Positions 1 to 8,179 are shown, counted from the first letter of the stretch. The stretch: DNA of 32,761 nt from Lachnospiraceae bacterium (GCA_910574285.1 CAJTAL010000011.1:100145-132905), one strand, 5' to 3'. The notes: generated by a model from the sequence alone, not told the origin. Numbers and translations: made by a program.

Positions 1-93
1 TTTTCCCCCCCCCCCATATATTTTTGTCAATAAAAATATTGATTCCCACGACCAATTCCCACAACCAACTCCTGCGGACAACCATCAAAATCA

Positions 94-140
94 CAAAAAA
101 ATAGAGGCATCCACATAATAAATCATTTGGATGCCTCTAT
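94..140 (-). terminator. Rho-independent terminator for the dipeptidase gene
   Basis: The arms 101-113 and 128-140 form a perfect 13-bp stem (ATAGAGGCATCCA and its complement) with a 14-nt loop. A run of seven A at 94-100 becomes a U tract on the minus strand. It lies about 240 nt beyond the dipeptidase stop codon, so the 3' untranslated region would be long. Confidence 0.75.
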
Positions 141-324
141 AATCATATGTTCTATAATTCTAAAATTCTAAAATTTTATAATTACCAAATTAAAATTTAT
201 ATTTATAATTTACATATACAATTTATATATAATATGCTGCCGTTGCCGATACTTTAAGAAAAAATACATAAGCAAGAATACGGCAATAGACAAGAATACG
301 AGAAAAAGAATCTACATAAATCCG

Positions 325-367
325 CCAGCATCAGCAGCAGCAGCAACATCCGTAGCAGCAATAGCAG
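325..367. repeat. Imperfect GCA/CAG trinucleotide repeat
   Basis: GCA units (CAGCAGCAGCAGC and interrupted copies) lie directly downstream of the dipeptidase stop codon. Read through the stop on the minus strand they would give a Cys-rich tail, but there is no start codon or ribosome site, so this is treated as non-coding low-complexity sequence. Confidence 0.5.
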
Positions 368-378
368 AAACAACAAAC

Positions 379-1374
379 TCATTGCAGCACTTCCCGTATC
401 ACCCGCTCAGCGTTCTTCCCCCATATCTTATCCAATTGCCCTTCAGACACCCCGGCTTTCTTCAGCGCATCCCACAGCAGCTCCATCTTTGACACATCAG
501 GAATTTCCAATACTCCGTCCCCGTCAAATCCGTCAAAATCCGTTCCGATGGCAGGGAACTCGCTTCCGCCCGCCTTAAGCATATGTAAGATATGCGCAGC
601 CATCGCTTCGATTCTGGAGTCCTGCCGCGCCGGAGATATTCCTTCTTGTTTCCCGCTTTCCAGAAACGCTCCATAAAAATTCAGTCCCGACACTCCGCCT
701 CTGTCAGCAAGACACTTAATCATCTCATCCGTCAGATTCCTTGGATGGTCACAGACCGCCCTGCAGTTAGAATGAGACGCCACGGCAGGACGTTTCCCAT
801 ACTTCATAATATCCCAAAATGTCCCGTCCGAAGCGTGGGAGACGTCAATGATCATTCCCATCTCATCCATCCGCCTGACCACTTCGATACCAAACGGCTT
901 CAATCCCTGGTTCATCACATCTGCATCCCTGCTGTTCGGATAACCGATACAATTCTCATAATTCCACAGAGGCGTCATAAGCCTGACTCCCCTCCCATAC
1001 AAATCCTCCAAACGCCCCATCTCGCCATTTAGGATACCGCCCTCTTCTACAGTAAGGAATGCAGATATCTTACCCTCTTCTTCGTTCTCCTGCATCTCCC
1101 GGTAAGACCTGGCAAGAGCGATTTGATCATGATACCGCTCTGTCTGACCCTCCATACAGGCTATCATCTCCTGCACATGCTTATAACCTCCCTCGTAACC
1201 TCCTGCCTCTTTATAATCCTCCAGATAAGTGAAGCACGCGAAAAACTGCGCTTTCGTTCCTGCCTTTTTCATGTGCGGAATACTGACGCTGCAGCGATTC
1301 TCCATAAGGTTCCCGCCTTCATTCTGATCTGTCATTTTCATTAATGTATCACAATGCATATCAATTAATTTCAT
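379..1374 (-). CDS. Membrane dipeptidase family (M19) dipeptidase
   Basis: A zinc-dependent dipeptidase of the renal-dipeptidase family, which hydrolyses dipeptides. In bacteria these are usually cytoplasmic, and no signal peptide is seen here. The 331-residue protein begins MKLIDMHCDT, and this HxD is the first metal-binding pair. The bridging Glu is in LTVEEGG, later metal His residues lie in DVSHAS and ASHSNC, and IGTDFDG is the usual C-terminal motif. The open frame runs 66 codons further upstream, but the start at 1374 has GGAGG eight bases before it and matches the family N-terminus. It is transcribed away from the gamma-glutamyl hydrolase gene at 1466; the 91-bp gap must hold both promoters. 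Family assignment is firm, the exact substrate is not. Confidence 0.9.
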   Translation of the reverse strand: MKLIDMHCDTLMKMTDQNEGGNLMENRCSVSIPHMKKAGTKAQFFACFTYLEDYKEAGGYEGGYKHVQEMIACMEGQTERYHDQIALARSYREMQENEEEGKISAFLTVEEGGILNGEMGRLEDLYGRGVRLMTPLWNYENCIGYPNSRDADVMNQGLKPFGIEVVRRMDEMGMIIDVSHASDGTFWDIMKYGKRPAVASHSNCRAVCDHPRNLTDEMIKCLADRGGVSGLNFYGAFLESGKQEGISPARQDSRIEAMAAHILHMLKAGGSEFPAIGTDFDGFDGDGVLEIPDVSKMELLWDALKKAGVSEGQLDKIWGKNAERVIREVLQ

Positions 1375-1465
1375 AACCTCTGCCTCCAATTCATATTTTC
1401 TACAGTAAGTATATATCTTTTCTAAAGAAATGTACACTAATATATGCCAGTATATGGAGGTTATC

Positions 1466-2191
1466 ATGAAACCCATAATCGGAATCGTATCCTGCGGATA
1501 CATGGAACGTCGGCAGTTCGTACCCCAAACATACATACAGGCAGTCGAAAAATCCGGCGGAATCCCGCTCATCCTTCCCTGTACACACGACGAAGACTCT
1601 TATGGCCTTTACGGAAAACTGTGCGGTGGATTCTTATTCTGCGGCGGGGACGACATCACACCGCTTCTCTTCGGCGAAGAGTTGAAGACAGACCGCGGAA
1701 CCACAGATCTTCACACTGACCGCTTTCACATCCGCCTGATGCAGCATCTCCTGACACTCCGGCTCCCTGTCCTCGCCATCTGCAGGGGAATGCAGGTGCT
1801 TAACATCGCCCTTGGCGGAACGATCTTCCAGGATATTTCCCTGCGCCGCAGTACTTCCTTAAACCATATGCAGTTATCCTCAGAACGTTCAGACCCCTGT
1901 CACCGGATTACCGTCATACAAGATAGCATGCTATCTGATATTTTCAGCAAAACCGAGTACGTAAACAGCTTTCACCACCAATGTATTCATCAATTAGGGG
2001 AACACCTGAAGATATCCGCCGCCGCGTCCGACGGTATCATAGAAGCAATTGAATTAGAAGACCACCCCTTTGCAGCCGGAGTCCAGTGGCATCCGGAATG
2101 TATGATGGATACATCCCCTTCCATGGCAAATCTTTTCCGCATTTTTATAAAAAATTCAAAATACAGCCAACGAAGTTTTACCTGGGACTGA
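1466..2191 (+). CDS. Gamma-glutamyl-gamma-aminobutyrate hydrolase family (C26) protein
   Basis: A class I glutamine-amidotransferase-like hydrolase of the PuuD/C26 type, 241 residues, expected to cleave gamma-glutamyl amide bonds. The nucleophile Cys is in AICRGMQVLN, and the catalytic His-Glu pair is in GVQWHPE near the C-terminus; FCGGDD is the conserved oxyanion-side loop. The start at 1466 has GGAGG five bases upstream, whereas an in-frame ATG at 1430 has no ribosome site. It is divergent from the M19 dipeptidase, which suggests shared use of gamma-glutamyl or ordinary peptides as amino-acid sources (inference). A putrescine role cannot be claimed because no puu genes are nearby. Confidence 0.88.
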   Translation: MKPIIGIVSCGYMERRQFVPQTYIQAVEKSGGIPLILPCTHDEDSYGLYGKLCGGFLFCGGDDITPLLFGEELKTDRGTTDLHTDRFHIRLMQHLLTLRLPVLAICRGMQVLNIALGGTIFQDISLRRSTSLNHMQLSSERSDPCHRITVIQDSMLSDIFSKTEYVNSFHHQCIHQLGEHLKISAAASDGIIEAIELEDHPFAAGVQWHPECMMDTSPSMANLFRIFIKNSKYSQRSFTWD

Positions 2192-2210
2192 TACAAATCA
2201 GTCCCTTCAT
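2184..2210 (+). terminator. Terminator overlapping the C26 hydrolase stop codon
   Basis: A perfect 9-bp stem, GGGACTGAT with ATCAGTCCC, and a 4-nt loop (2184-2205) is followed by TTCATT. The TGA stop codon (2189-2191) lies inside the left arm. The weak U tract lowers confidence. Confidence 0.55.
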
Positions 2211-2413
2211 TCGTCCGGTTCCTGACCAAACGGAGCGCTAAAAATCCAAAACAGAAAAAACACCTGGTATATTTCACGAAAACTATGGACACAATATCTC
2301 CGAAGCAATCGTCGTGACAACATGCACGACAGCCAAATTCCCCGCGGCGGCCGGGTAGATCTGCATAAATGCAAATCAGCCTTGCCCGCGGGAATCATAA
2401 GGAGGAAACAGAC

Positions 2414-2596
2414 ATGGCAGATTTATCAGTACTTGACTTACAGAACCTTCGTCACCTGATCGGAGGCTATGACACAAGCCACTGCAAAATGCAGGATTAT
2501 GCCTCCCAGGCACAGGACCCTGAAGTAAAGAAACTTTTTCAGGATGCCGCAAATTCTGCAATGAAGAACAAGCAGGATTTAATGAAATTCTTATAG
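2414..2596 (+). CDS. Small CotF-like/ferritin-like helical protein, probable spore coat component
   Basis: A 60-residue, helix-rich protein without signal peptide or membrane segment. The start at 2414 is preceded by AAGGAGG; an upstream in-frame ATG (2369) lacks a ribosome site. The sequence (LQNLRHLIGGYDTSHCKMQDYASQ split over two helices) resembles the CotF coat family in its spacing of charged and Leu residues. It sits 13 nt before the clearer coat gene, with its own GGAGG between, so the two are almost certainly co-transcribed. It was probably produced by duplication of a CotF-type helical hairpin. Function is inferred from the neighbour; no catalytic residues are seen. Confidence 0.6.
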   Translation: MADLSVLDLQNLRHLIGGYDTSHCKMQDYASQAQDPEVKKLFQDAANSAMKNKQDLMKFL

Positions 2597-2609
2597 GAGG
2601 TCAAAAGAC

Positions 2610-2870
2610 ATGTTAGATGAAAAGACAATGGTAAGCGACGCCCTCACCGGCGTAAATGGTGAACTGACCCGTTTTGGCGAGATGATCCCGCAGACAGAGA
2701 ACAAAGAATTGAAACAATGCCTGAAGCAGATCCGCAACGAATGTGAGATGTCCCAGGAAAAGCTTTATCAGGTTGCACGGGAAAAGAGCTACTATGTTCC
2801 GGCAGCAAAGGCTTCCCAGCAGGAGATTGACCACGTAAAATCCATCTTAAGCAGCGGTTCCATGAAATAA
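2610..2870 (+). CDS. Spore coat protein, CotF family
   Basis: An 86-residue helical protein matching the short clostridial CotF-like coat proteins: an N-terminal MLDEKTMVSDAL helix, a central ELKQCLKQIRNECE helix and a YYVPAAKASQQEID tail, where the Tyr-rich K-YY-P-A element is typical. It is expected in the spore coat of the mature endospore. The ribosome site is TAGGAGG at about 2595. The last codons (GSMK and stop) form the first unit of the 19-bp tandem array that follows, so the 3' end of the gene seems to have been the template for the array. No sporulation sigma-factor promoter could be assigned with confidence. Confidence 0.75.
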   Translation: MLDEKTMVSDALTGVNGELTRFGEMIPQTENKELKQCLKQIRNECEMSQEKLYQVAREKSYYVPAAKASQQEIDHVKSILSSGSMK

Positions 2871-3026
2871 GCTAGGTTCCATGAAATAAGCTAGGTTCCA
2901 TGAGATAAGCAAGGTTCCATGAAACAGGCAAGGTTCCATGAAATAAGCAAGATTCCATGAAATAAGCAAAGTTCCATGAAATAAGCAAAGTTCCATGAAA
3001 TAAGCAAGGTTCCATGAAACAGGCTG
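2856..3026. repeat. Nine-copy 19-bp tandem repeat at the 3' end of the coat gene
   Basis: Units start at 2856, 2875, 2894, 2913, 2932, 2951, 2970, 2989 and 3008. The consensus is GGTTCCATGAAATAAGCAA, with changes at a few positions (CTA or CAA ending, ATAAGC or ACAGGC, GG, GA or AG start). Unit 1 is coding: Gly-Ser-Met-Lys-stop of the coat protein. Every unit therefore carries a minimal ATG-AAA-TAA triplet set or its variant. There are no spacers, so it is a minisatellite and not a CRISPR array. Confidence 0.95.
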
Positions 3027-3028
3027 CC

Positions 3029-3084
3029 AAGAGGCGCTCCCGATTTACAGGATATCCATCCAATAATCAGGAGCGCCTCTTTCA
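3029..3084 (+). terminator. Terminator after the coat genes and repeat array
   Basis: A 12-bp perfect stem, AAGAGGCGCTCC (3029-3040) with its complement (3070-3081), has a 29-nt loop holding the small palindrome GGATATCC. The short T run favours the plus strand, but the hairpin could also stop leftward transcripts. Confidence 0.6.
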
Positions 3085-3139
3085 GGAAATAATGAAACAA
3101 ACGGTCAATCCGTCCTCATTACATAGCGTGCTATGATTT

Positions 3140-4978
3140 TTACGCACTTCTTTCAAACTGAGAATTATAAAGTTCCGCATAGAATCCATTCTGTTCCAAT
3201 AATTCTTCATGATTTCCCTGCTCAACGATATCCCCGTCCTTCATCACCAGGATCAGATCCGCGTCACGGATCGTAGACAAGCGATGGGCGATAATGAAGC
3301 TGGTCCGACCGCGCATCAAGTTATCCATCGCTTTCTGGATCCGCACTTCAGTACGGGTATCAACAGAGCTGGTGGCCTCATCCAGAATCAATATCTTCGG
3401 ATCTGCCAGGATCGCCCTGGCAATTGTAAGAAGCTGCTTCTGCCCCTGAGATACATTATTCGCCTCCTCATTTAACTCCATCTCATATCCACCCGGAAGA
3501 GTCTGTACAAACCGATGTACATAAGCTGCCTTTGCCGCGTCTTCTACTTCTTCGCGGGTGGCGTCTAATTTTCCATAGCGGATATTTTCCTCGATACTTC
3601 CCTTGAACAGCCAGGTATCCTGCAGAACCATACCGAACATCTCCCGAAGCTCGCTCCGATTGAAGTCGCGGACATCATGGCCGTCTACCTTGATCGAACC
3701 GCCGCCCACATCATAGAACCGCATCAACAGTTTCACCATCGTCGTCTTCCCCGCCCCTGTCGGTCCCACGATCGCAATCTTCTGTCCCGGCTCTATCTTC
3801 GCGCTGAAATCATGGATAATCGTATGCTCCGGATTATACCCGAACCGCACATGATCAAATTCCACACGGCCCTGAAGCCCCTCTATGGTTACCGCCTCCG
3901 GCACCGTCTGGTCCTCTTCCGCTTCTTCCAGGAATTCAAACACCCTCTCCGAAGCCGCCGCCGTGGACTGCAGCATATTCGCCACCTGCGCCGCCTGCTG
4001 GATCGGCTGGGTGAAGTTACGCACATACTGGATGAATGACTGGATATCCCCTACCTCGATGGTCTTCTTCATCGCCAGATATCCGCCGAGGATTACTACA
4101 GCCACATACCCCAGATTTCCCACAAACTGCATGATCGGCATCATCATACCGGATAAGAACTGGGATTTCCACGCTGATTCACACAGGATATCGTTATCCC
4201 TTTCAAACTCCGCGATTACATCCTCTTCTTTATTGAATGCCTTGACAATATTATGCCCTCCATACACTTCCTCTACCTGCCCGTTGACATGGCCAAGATA
4301 TTCCTGCTGGTTCTTAAAATACCTCTGAGAATATTTCACAATCACAGAGATAAATCCCACAGATACCGGAAGAATCAGAAGCGCAATCAGCGTCATCAGA
4401 GGACTGATACTCAGCATCATGACCAATACGCCGACAATCGTCGTCACCGAAGTGATCATCTGCGTCGCACTCTGGTTCAGGCTTTGGCTTAATGTATCTA
4501 CATCGTTGGTTATCCGGGACAATATCTCACCATGAGAAACCTTGTCAAAATAATTCATTGGAAGACGCCGGATCTTCTCCGAGATCTCTTTGCGCATCTG
4601 ATAGGTAAGCTTCTGGGATACGCCCGTCATGATGTACCCCTGGATAAATGAGAACAACGCGCTGAACACATAGAGGCCAAGCAGCATAAGCAGTATCTTT
4701 CCGATCTTATCAAAATCAATTCCCGGTCCGCCGGATATCTTTCCCACCAAACCGTTAAAAAGCTCTGTCGTCGCTTTCCCCAGAATCTTTGGCCCCGCGA
4801 TATTGAAAACCGTACTTCCGACAGCGAAGAGCATGACGAAAAAAATTGCCGCTTTAAACTTTCCGAGATAAGCTGTTAATTTCTTCATCGTTCCCTTAAA
4901 ATCCTTGGCCTTCTCTCCCGGCATTCCATGCCCTCCGTGGCCCATAGGCCCTCTGTGCCTCATACCCTTTCCAGCCAT
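3140..4978 (-). CDS. ABC exporter half-transporter, canonical-site subunit
   Basis: A 612-residue half-transporter with an N-terminal six-helix exporter domain (about residues 40-340) and a C-terminal ATPase domain: Walker A GPTGAGKTT (405-413), Walker B ILILDE (529-534) with catalytic Glu534, and H-loop His565. Its own signature is VSQGQ (509-513) instead of LSGGQ. A His/Gly/Met-rich tail (residues 1-20) precedes the membrane domain. The start ATG is one base after the partner's TAA, so translation is coupled. With the 790-residue partner it should form a heterodimeric multidrug-type exporter (BmrCD/TM287-288 pattern) in the cytoplasmic membrane. The substrate is unknown; the MarR gene at the operon head suggests a toxic or drug-like inducer. 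Confidence 0.9.
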   Translation of the reverse strand: MAGKGMRHRGPMGHGGHGMPGEKAKDFKGTMKKLTAYLGKFKAAIFFVMLFAVGSTVFNIAGPKILGKATTELFNGLVGKISGGPGIDFDKIGKILLMLLGLYVFSALFSFIQGYIMTGVSQKLTYQMRKEISEKIRRLPMNYFDKVSHGEILSRITNDVDTLSQSLNQSATQMITSVTTIVGVLVMMLSISPLMTLIALLILPVSVGFISVIVKYSQRYFKNQQEYLGHVNGQVEEVYGGHNIVKAFNKEEDVIAEFERDNDILCESAWKSQFLSGMMMPIMQFVGNLGYVAVVILGGYLAMKKTIEVGDIQSFIQYVRNFTQPIQQAAQVANMLQSTAAASERVFEFLEEAEEDQTVPEAVTIEGLQGRVEFDHVRFGYNPEHTIIHDFSAKIEPGQKIAIVGPTGAGKTTMVKLLMRFYDVGGGSIKVDGHDVRDFNRSELREMFGMVLQDTWLFKGSIEENIRYGKLDATREEVEDAAKAAYVHRFVQTLPGGYEMELNEEANNVSQGQKQLLTIARAILADPKILILDEATSSVDTRTEVRIQKAMDNLMRGRTSFIIAHRLSTIRDADLILVMKDGDIVEQGNHEELLEQNGFYAELYNSQFERSA

Positions 4979-4979
4979 A

Positions 4980-7352
4980 TTATCCCACCTCCTTCAGATC
5001 GTTTTCCAATTCTTTCTCAGACAACTGGGACGCCGCAATCTGATAATATTCCTCACAATTCCTGAGAAGATCCCGGTGCGTACCCTTGCCCGCTACCTTT
5101 CCGTCATCCAGCACGATAATCTGCTCCGCATGCAGAATGGTACTGATCCTCTGCGCCACGATCAGAACCGTACTCTCCTTCGTCTTCTCTTTCAGGGCAT
5201 TGCGAAGCTTCACATCTGTCTTATAATCCAGAGCCGAGAAACTGTCGTCAAAGATATATACGGAAGGATGCTTCGCGATTGCCCTTGCGATCGACAGCCT
5301 CTGCTTCTGCCCGCCGGACACATTGGTTCCCCCCTGGGCGATAGGACTATGATATTTTTCTTTCTTCTCTTCCACAAACTCTGCTGCCTGCGCAATCCCT
5401 GCCGCTTCTTTCATCTCTTCCTCACTGCCCGCCGGATTGCCGTACAGGATATTCGAAGCGATATCTCCCGAGAACAGAACCCCCTTCTGGGGCACATATC
5501 CAAGCCTGTCCCGCAGTTCATGCTGGGTAATGTCCCGGATATCCGTTCCGTTCATCATGATCCGCCCTTCTGTAACGTCATAGAATCTGGGAATCAGGTT
5601 GACTAGCGTAGATTTGCCGCTTCCGGTACTCCCGATAAATGCCGTCGTCTGCCCGGGCTTTGCTACAAATGATATATCCTTAAGCACATCTTCTTCTGCT
5701 CCCGGATAACGGAAAGACACATGATCAAACACTATGCCGCCGTTTTCTGTTTTCGGCAGGGAAACCGGTTCCTTCGGATCATGAATCAAGGTTCCGCTCA
5801 TAAGAATCTCATCCACACGCTCCGCAGACACCGCAGCCCTCGGCAGCATGACAGATATCATACAAATCATCAGGAAGGACATGATAATCTGCATCGTATA
5901 TTGGATAAACGCCATCATATCTCCCACCTGCATCGTTCCTTCATTGATACTGTGACCGCCGACCCACACGATCAGCACGGCAACACCGTTCATAATCAGC
6001 ATCATCACCGGCATCATAAAGGTCATCGCACGGTTTACAAACAGATTAACCCTCGTCAGATCCCGATTCGCCCTGTCAAACCGCTGTTCCTCGTATTCCT
6101 CTGTACTGAATGCCCGGATAACCGGAAGTCCGGTCAGGATCTCCCTGCTTACCAGATTCAGGCGGTCCACCATGTTCTGTACCACCCGGAATTTCGGCAT
6201 TACAATGGTAAACAGCACGGCGACCACTATAACGATCAGAAGTACCGCAAGCGCAATGATCCAGAGCATATCTACATTCGTCCGCAAGACTTTAAAAATT
6301 CCGCCTGCCGCCATAATCGGCGCATACAGCACCATACGCAGGATCATCACCGTCAGAAGCTGGATCTGTTGGATATCGTTGGTACTCCTGGTGATCAGAG
6401 ACGCCGTCGAGAATTTGTCAAACTCTCCGTTCGAGAAGCCTACAACCTTGCGGAACACGTCTTTTCTCAGCCCGCGCCCCACATGCGCGCCCACCCGCGA
6501 AGCAAGAAGCCCCACCAGGATACTTGCAAGCATCCCAAGAGCCGCAAGGGCAAGCATCTTCCCGCCTGTCTTAAGAATGTAATGTATCTCCTTCTGGTCA
6601 ATGTCAATTCCCAGGTTCTGATAGACATTCTCGATGTACACCGCGGCGGACTGCTCTGCCATAGTCTCCGGCATGGCGGAGAACTGAGCCTCTATCTCGC
6701 TTATGACAGCCTCTCTCTGCACATCCTCCATCATGCCAAATATACCATAGATATCCAACTGCTCCTGCATCTGCTCTTCTGGCAGACTCTGCGTTTGCCC
6801 TTCCTGCTGCCCCTGCATCTGTTCTTCTGGCCGTTCCTGCATCTGCTCTTCTGGCTGTCCCTGCATCTGCCCTTCTGTCTGTGCCCGCATCTGCTCTTCT
6901 GCCTGCATCCGCATCTGTTCTTCCATCTGAGTCTTCACCCGTTTTTCTATCTCAGCCGCCGACTCGCTGCCCGAATCAAATCCGGCGCACAGAAGCATAG
7001 GTTTGCCAAGAATTTTAGAAAGTTCCTCCAGTTTTTCTCCGTCATTTCTTACCGTCTCCTTAAGCTCCATGACGGTCCCGTCATATTCATAAGACGCCTG
7101 GCTTTCCTCGTAAGCATTCTTCACCGTCTCCTGCTCCTTCGCCGTGACAAATAAAAGCAGATGCCCGAAGTCTTCCTCTGATATCTCATAAGGTATCTTC
7201 TCATCAATTCCCTTCTGCTGGATACCAATATTTACGATATCCGATGTATAAGTCGGAAGAGACAGATCACAATAAGCCTGCACAATCAGCACACACAGGA
7301 TTGCCAGCACGGCGCCCCCATAGGGCTTTAAGAATTTGAATAATTTTCGCAT
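4980..7352 (-). CDS. ABC exporter half-transporter with degenerate ATP site and repeat-bearing outer loop
   Basis: A 790-residue partner of the downstream half-transporter. After the first membrane helix (about 12-28) there is a large predicted extracytoplasmic segment (about 30-262) instead of the usual short loop; it holds seven 8-residue Gln/Glu-rich repeats (144-199). The remaining helices follow, then the ATPase domain: Walker A GSTGSGKST (574-582), intact signature VSGGQ (678-682), Walker B VYIFDD (698-703) with Asp703 in place of catalytic Glu, and Gln734 in place of the H-loop His. These changes complement the partner's altered signature, giving one degenerate and one active ATP site. 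The ribosome site AAAGGTGAG precedes ATG 7352; the marR stop lies 47 bp upstream. Confidence 0.9.
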   Translation of the reverse strand: MRKLFKFLKPYGGAVLAILCVLIVQAYCDLSLPTYTSDIVNIGIQQKGIDEKIPYEISEEDFGHLLLFVTAKEQETVKNAYEESQASYEYDGTVMELKETVRNDGEKLEELSKILGKPMLLCAGFDSGSESAAEIEKRVKTQMEEQMRMQAEEQMRAQTEGQMQGQPEEQMQERPEEQMQGQQEGQTQSLPEEQMQEQLDIYGIFGMMEDVQREAVISEIEAQFSAMPETMAEQSAAVYIENVYQNLGIDIDQKEIHYILKTGGKMLALAALGMLASILVGLLASRVGAHVGRGLRKDVFRKVVGFSNGEFDKFSTASLITRSTNDIQQIQLLTVMILRMVLYAPIMAAGGIFKVLRTNVDMLWIIALAVLLIVIVVAVLFTIVMPKFRVVQNMVDRLNLVSREILTGLPVIRAFSTEEYEEQRFDRANRDLTRVNLFVNRAMTFMMPVMMLIMNGVAVLIVWVGGHSINEGTMQVGDMMAFIQYTMQIIMSFLMICMISVMLPRAAVSAERVDEILMSGTLIHDPKEPVSLPKTENGGIVFDHVSFRYPGAEEDVLKDISFVAKPGQTTAFIGSTGSGKSTLVNLIPRFYDVTEGRIMMNGTDIRDITQHELRDRLGYVPQKGVLFSGDIASNILYGNPAGSEEEMKEAAGIAQAAEFVEEKKEKYHSPIAQGGTNVSGGQKQRLSIARAIAKHPSVYIFDDSFSALDYKTDVKLRNALKEKTKESTVLIVAQRISTILHAEQIIVLDDGKVAGKGTHRDLLRNCEEYYQIAASQLSEKELENDLKEVG
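6756..6923 (-). repeat. Seven 24-bp in-frame repeats in the exporter gene
   Basis: They encode residues 144-199 as EEQMRMQA, EEQMRAQT, EGQMQGQP, EEQMQERP, EEQMQGQQ, EGQTQSLP and EEQMQEQL. The period is exact at eight residues, so copy number can change without a frameshift. The segment is predicted to lie outside the membrane. Confidence 0.93.
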
Positions 7353-7399
7353 ATCTCACCTTTCCTTCCCTGACCACAAATATTTGATCGTATAAGTTC

Positions 7400-7915
7400 T
7401 TAAAAATCATGCCGCATAGGCGGTCCTGTCTTTTCGATAATGGTCTTAAAATCCATCCCTTTAAAATCCATCTCTTTAAAATCCTTTGAAGCCAACAGAT
7501 TCTCTCTCATCTCCAGAACAAGTCTCCGGAACAGCATCATCTCCTCCGGTGTAATTCCCTGATACAGAACCTCCTCCATATCCGACATGATTCCCTTCAA
7601 TGATTCGATGCACTCCCTCCCCTTCTCGGAGAGACGGATCCGGACGATCCTCTGGTCCTTCTCATCCTGCTCCCTTCTGATATAGCCCCGCTCTTCTAAT
7701 TTCCGCAAGGCTACCGTCATAGACGGCGGCTTGATCCCGATCTTATCTGCCAGACTGCGCTGCGAAAGCTCTCCTTCACAGTTCAGTATGAAGAGGATAC
7801 CCGCCTGGCTCGGCTTAAGCCCAAGTGTCTCCATCCGTTTCATCGCCTGATATTTACTTAGATGAAGTAACTGATGCAGCACAATAAATACCGATTCATC
7901 CTCTGTGTTCATCAT
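7400..7915 (-). CDS. MarR family transcriptional regulator
   Basis: A 171-residue winged-helix repressor-type protein: N-terminal dimer helix, helix-turn-helix around LSQRSLADKIGIKPPSMTVA, then the wing RREQDEKDQRIVRIRL and a C-terminal dimer helix. The frame extends to a TTG at 7942, but ATG 7915 has AAGGAGG ten bases upstream and is preferred (ATG 7912 is also possible). The tail carries a small MDFK repeat (DFKEMDFKGMDFK). It heads the operon with the two exporter genes, and its promoter overlaps a perfect palindrome, so it most likely represses itself and the exporter until a ligand binds. Confidence 0.9.
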   Translation of the reverse strand: MMNTEDESVFIVLHQLLHLSKYQAMKRMETLGLKPSQAGILFILNCEGELSQRSLADKIGIKPPSMTVALRKLEERGYIRREQDEKDQRIVRIRLSEKGRECIESLKGIMSDMEEVLYQGITPEEMMLFRRLVLEMRENLLASKDFKEMDFKGMDFKTIIEKTGPPMRHDF

Positions 7916-8000
7916 TGCCCTTTTCCCTCCTTCTGCCCTCAAAAAATAACATTAACAGCGCGAAACATACACTGCAGCACATATACTGCCGCGCAAATAT

Positions 8001-8031
8001 TCATTAGATATCTAATGATTATATTAGATAT
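8001..8031. promoter_or_regulatory. Probable MarR operator (palindrome plus extra half-site)
   Basis: A perfect 18-bp palindrome, TCATTAGATATCTAATGA (8001-8018), is followed by a second ATTAGATAT half-site (8023-8031). A third ATTAGATAAT lies at 8099-8108. The palindrome falls over the expected transcription start and the half-site over the -10 box of the marR promoter, the usual geometry for autorepression. Confidence 0.75.
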
Positions 8032-8049
8032 TTTTACCATATGTGTCAA
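8021..8049 (-). promoter_or_regulatory. Promoter of the marR-ABC-ABC operon
   Basis: On the minus strand, -35 TTGACA (8044-8049), a 17-bp spacer and -10 TAATAT (8021-8026) place the start near 8013, about 100 nt before the marR ATG. Confidence 0.7.
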
Positions 8050-8179
8050 CATTATTCCGTGATTTTATAAATTATTATGGAAAATTTATAGATATTTTAT
8101 TAGATAATCAAACTATTTATATATTATATACTTCCGGTGTAAAGAATGCTTCCGTACTGTGCGGTGAAAGCGTTGTCCA

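Larger units (their letters stand above)
1..378. other. AT-rich intergenic left edge
   Basis: No gene is visible here. The stretch opens with a run of eleven C (5-15), holds a hairpin terminator (94-140), then very AT-rich sequence (about 140-235) and a GCA-rich patch next to the dipeptidase stop codon. The C run could be real or an assembly-edge artefact. Confidence 0.6.

Noticed and set aside
379-1572. 397-residue version of the dipeptidase
   Set aside because: The extra 66 residues run into the divergent gene's coding region and lack a ribosome site; MKLIDMHCDT is the family N-terminus.
2856-3026. CRISPR array
   Set aside because: Units are directly adjacent with no spacers, and no cas genes are present.
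2872-3100. Minus-strand frames encoding FHGTLLISWN-like repeats
   Set aside because: They arise because three 19-bp units equal 19 codons; no ribosome site and no other support.
5721-7154. Plus-strand frame of 477 codons opposite the exporter gene
   Set aside because: Very His/Arg/Gln/Leu-rich, no domain, no ribosome site, and exactly antisense to a gene with clear ABC motifs.
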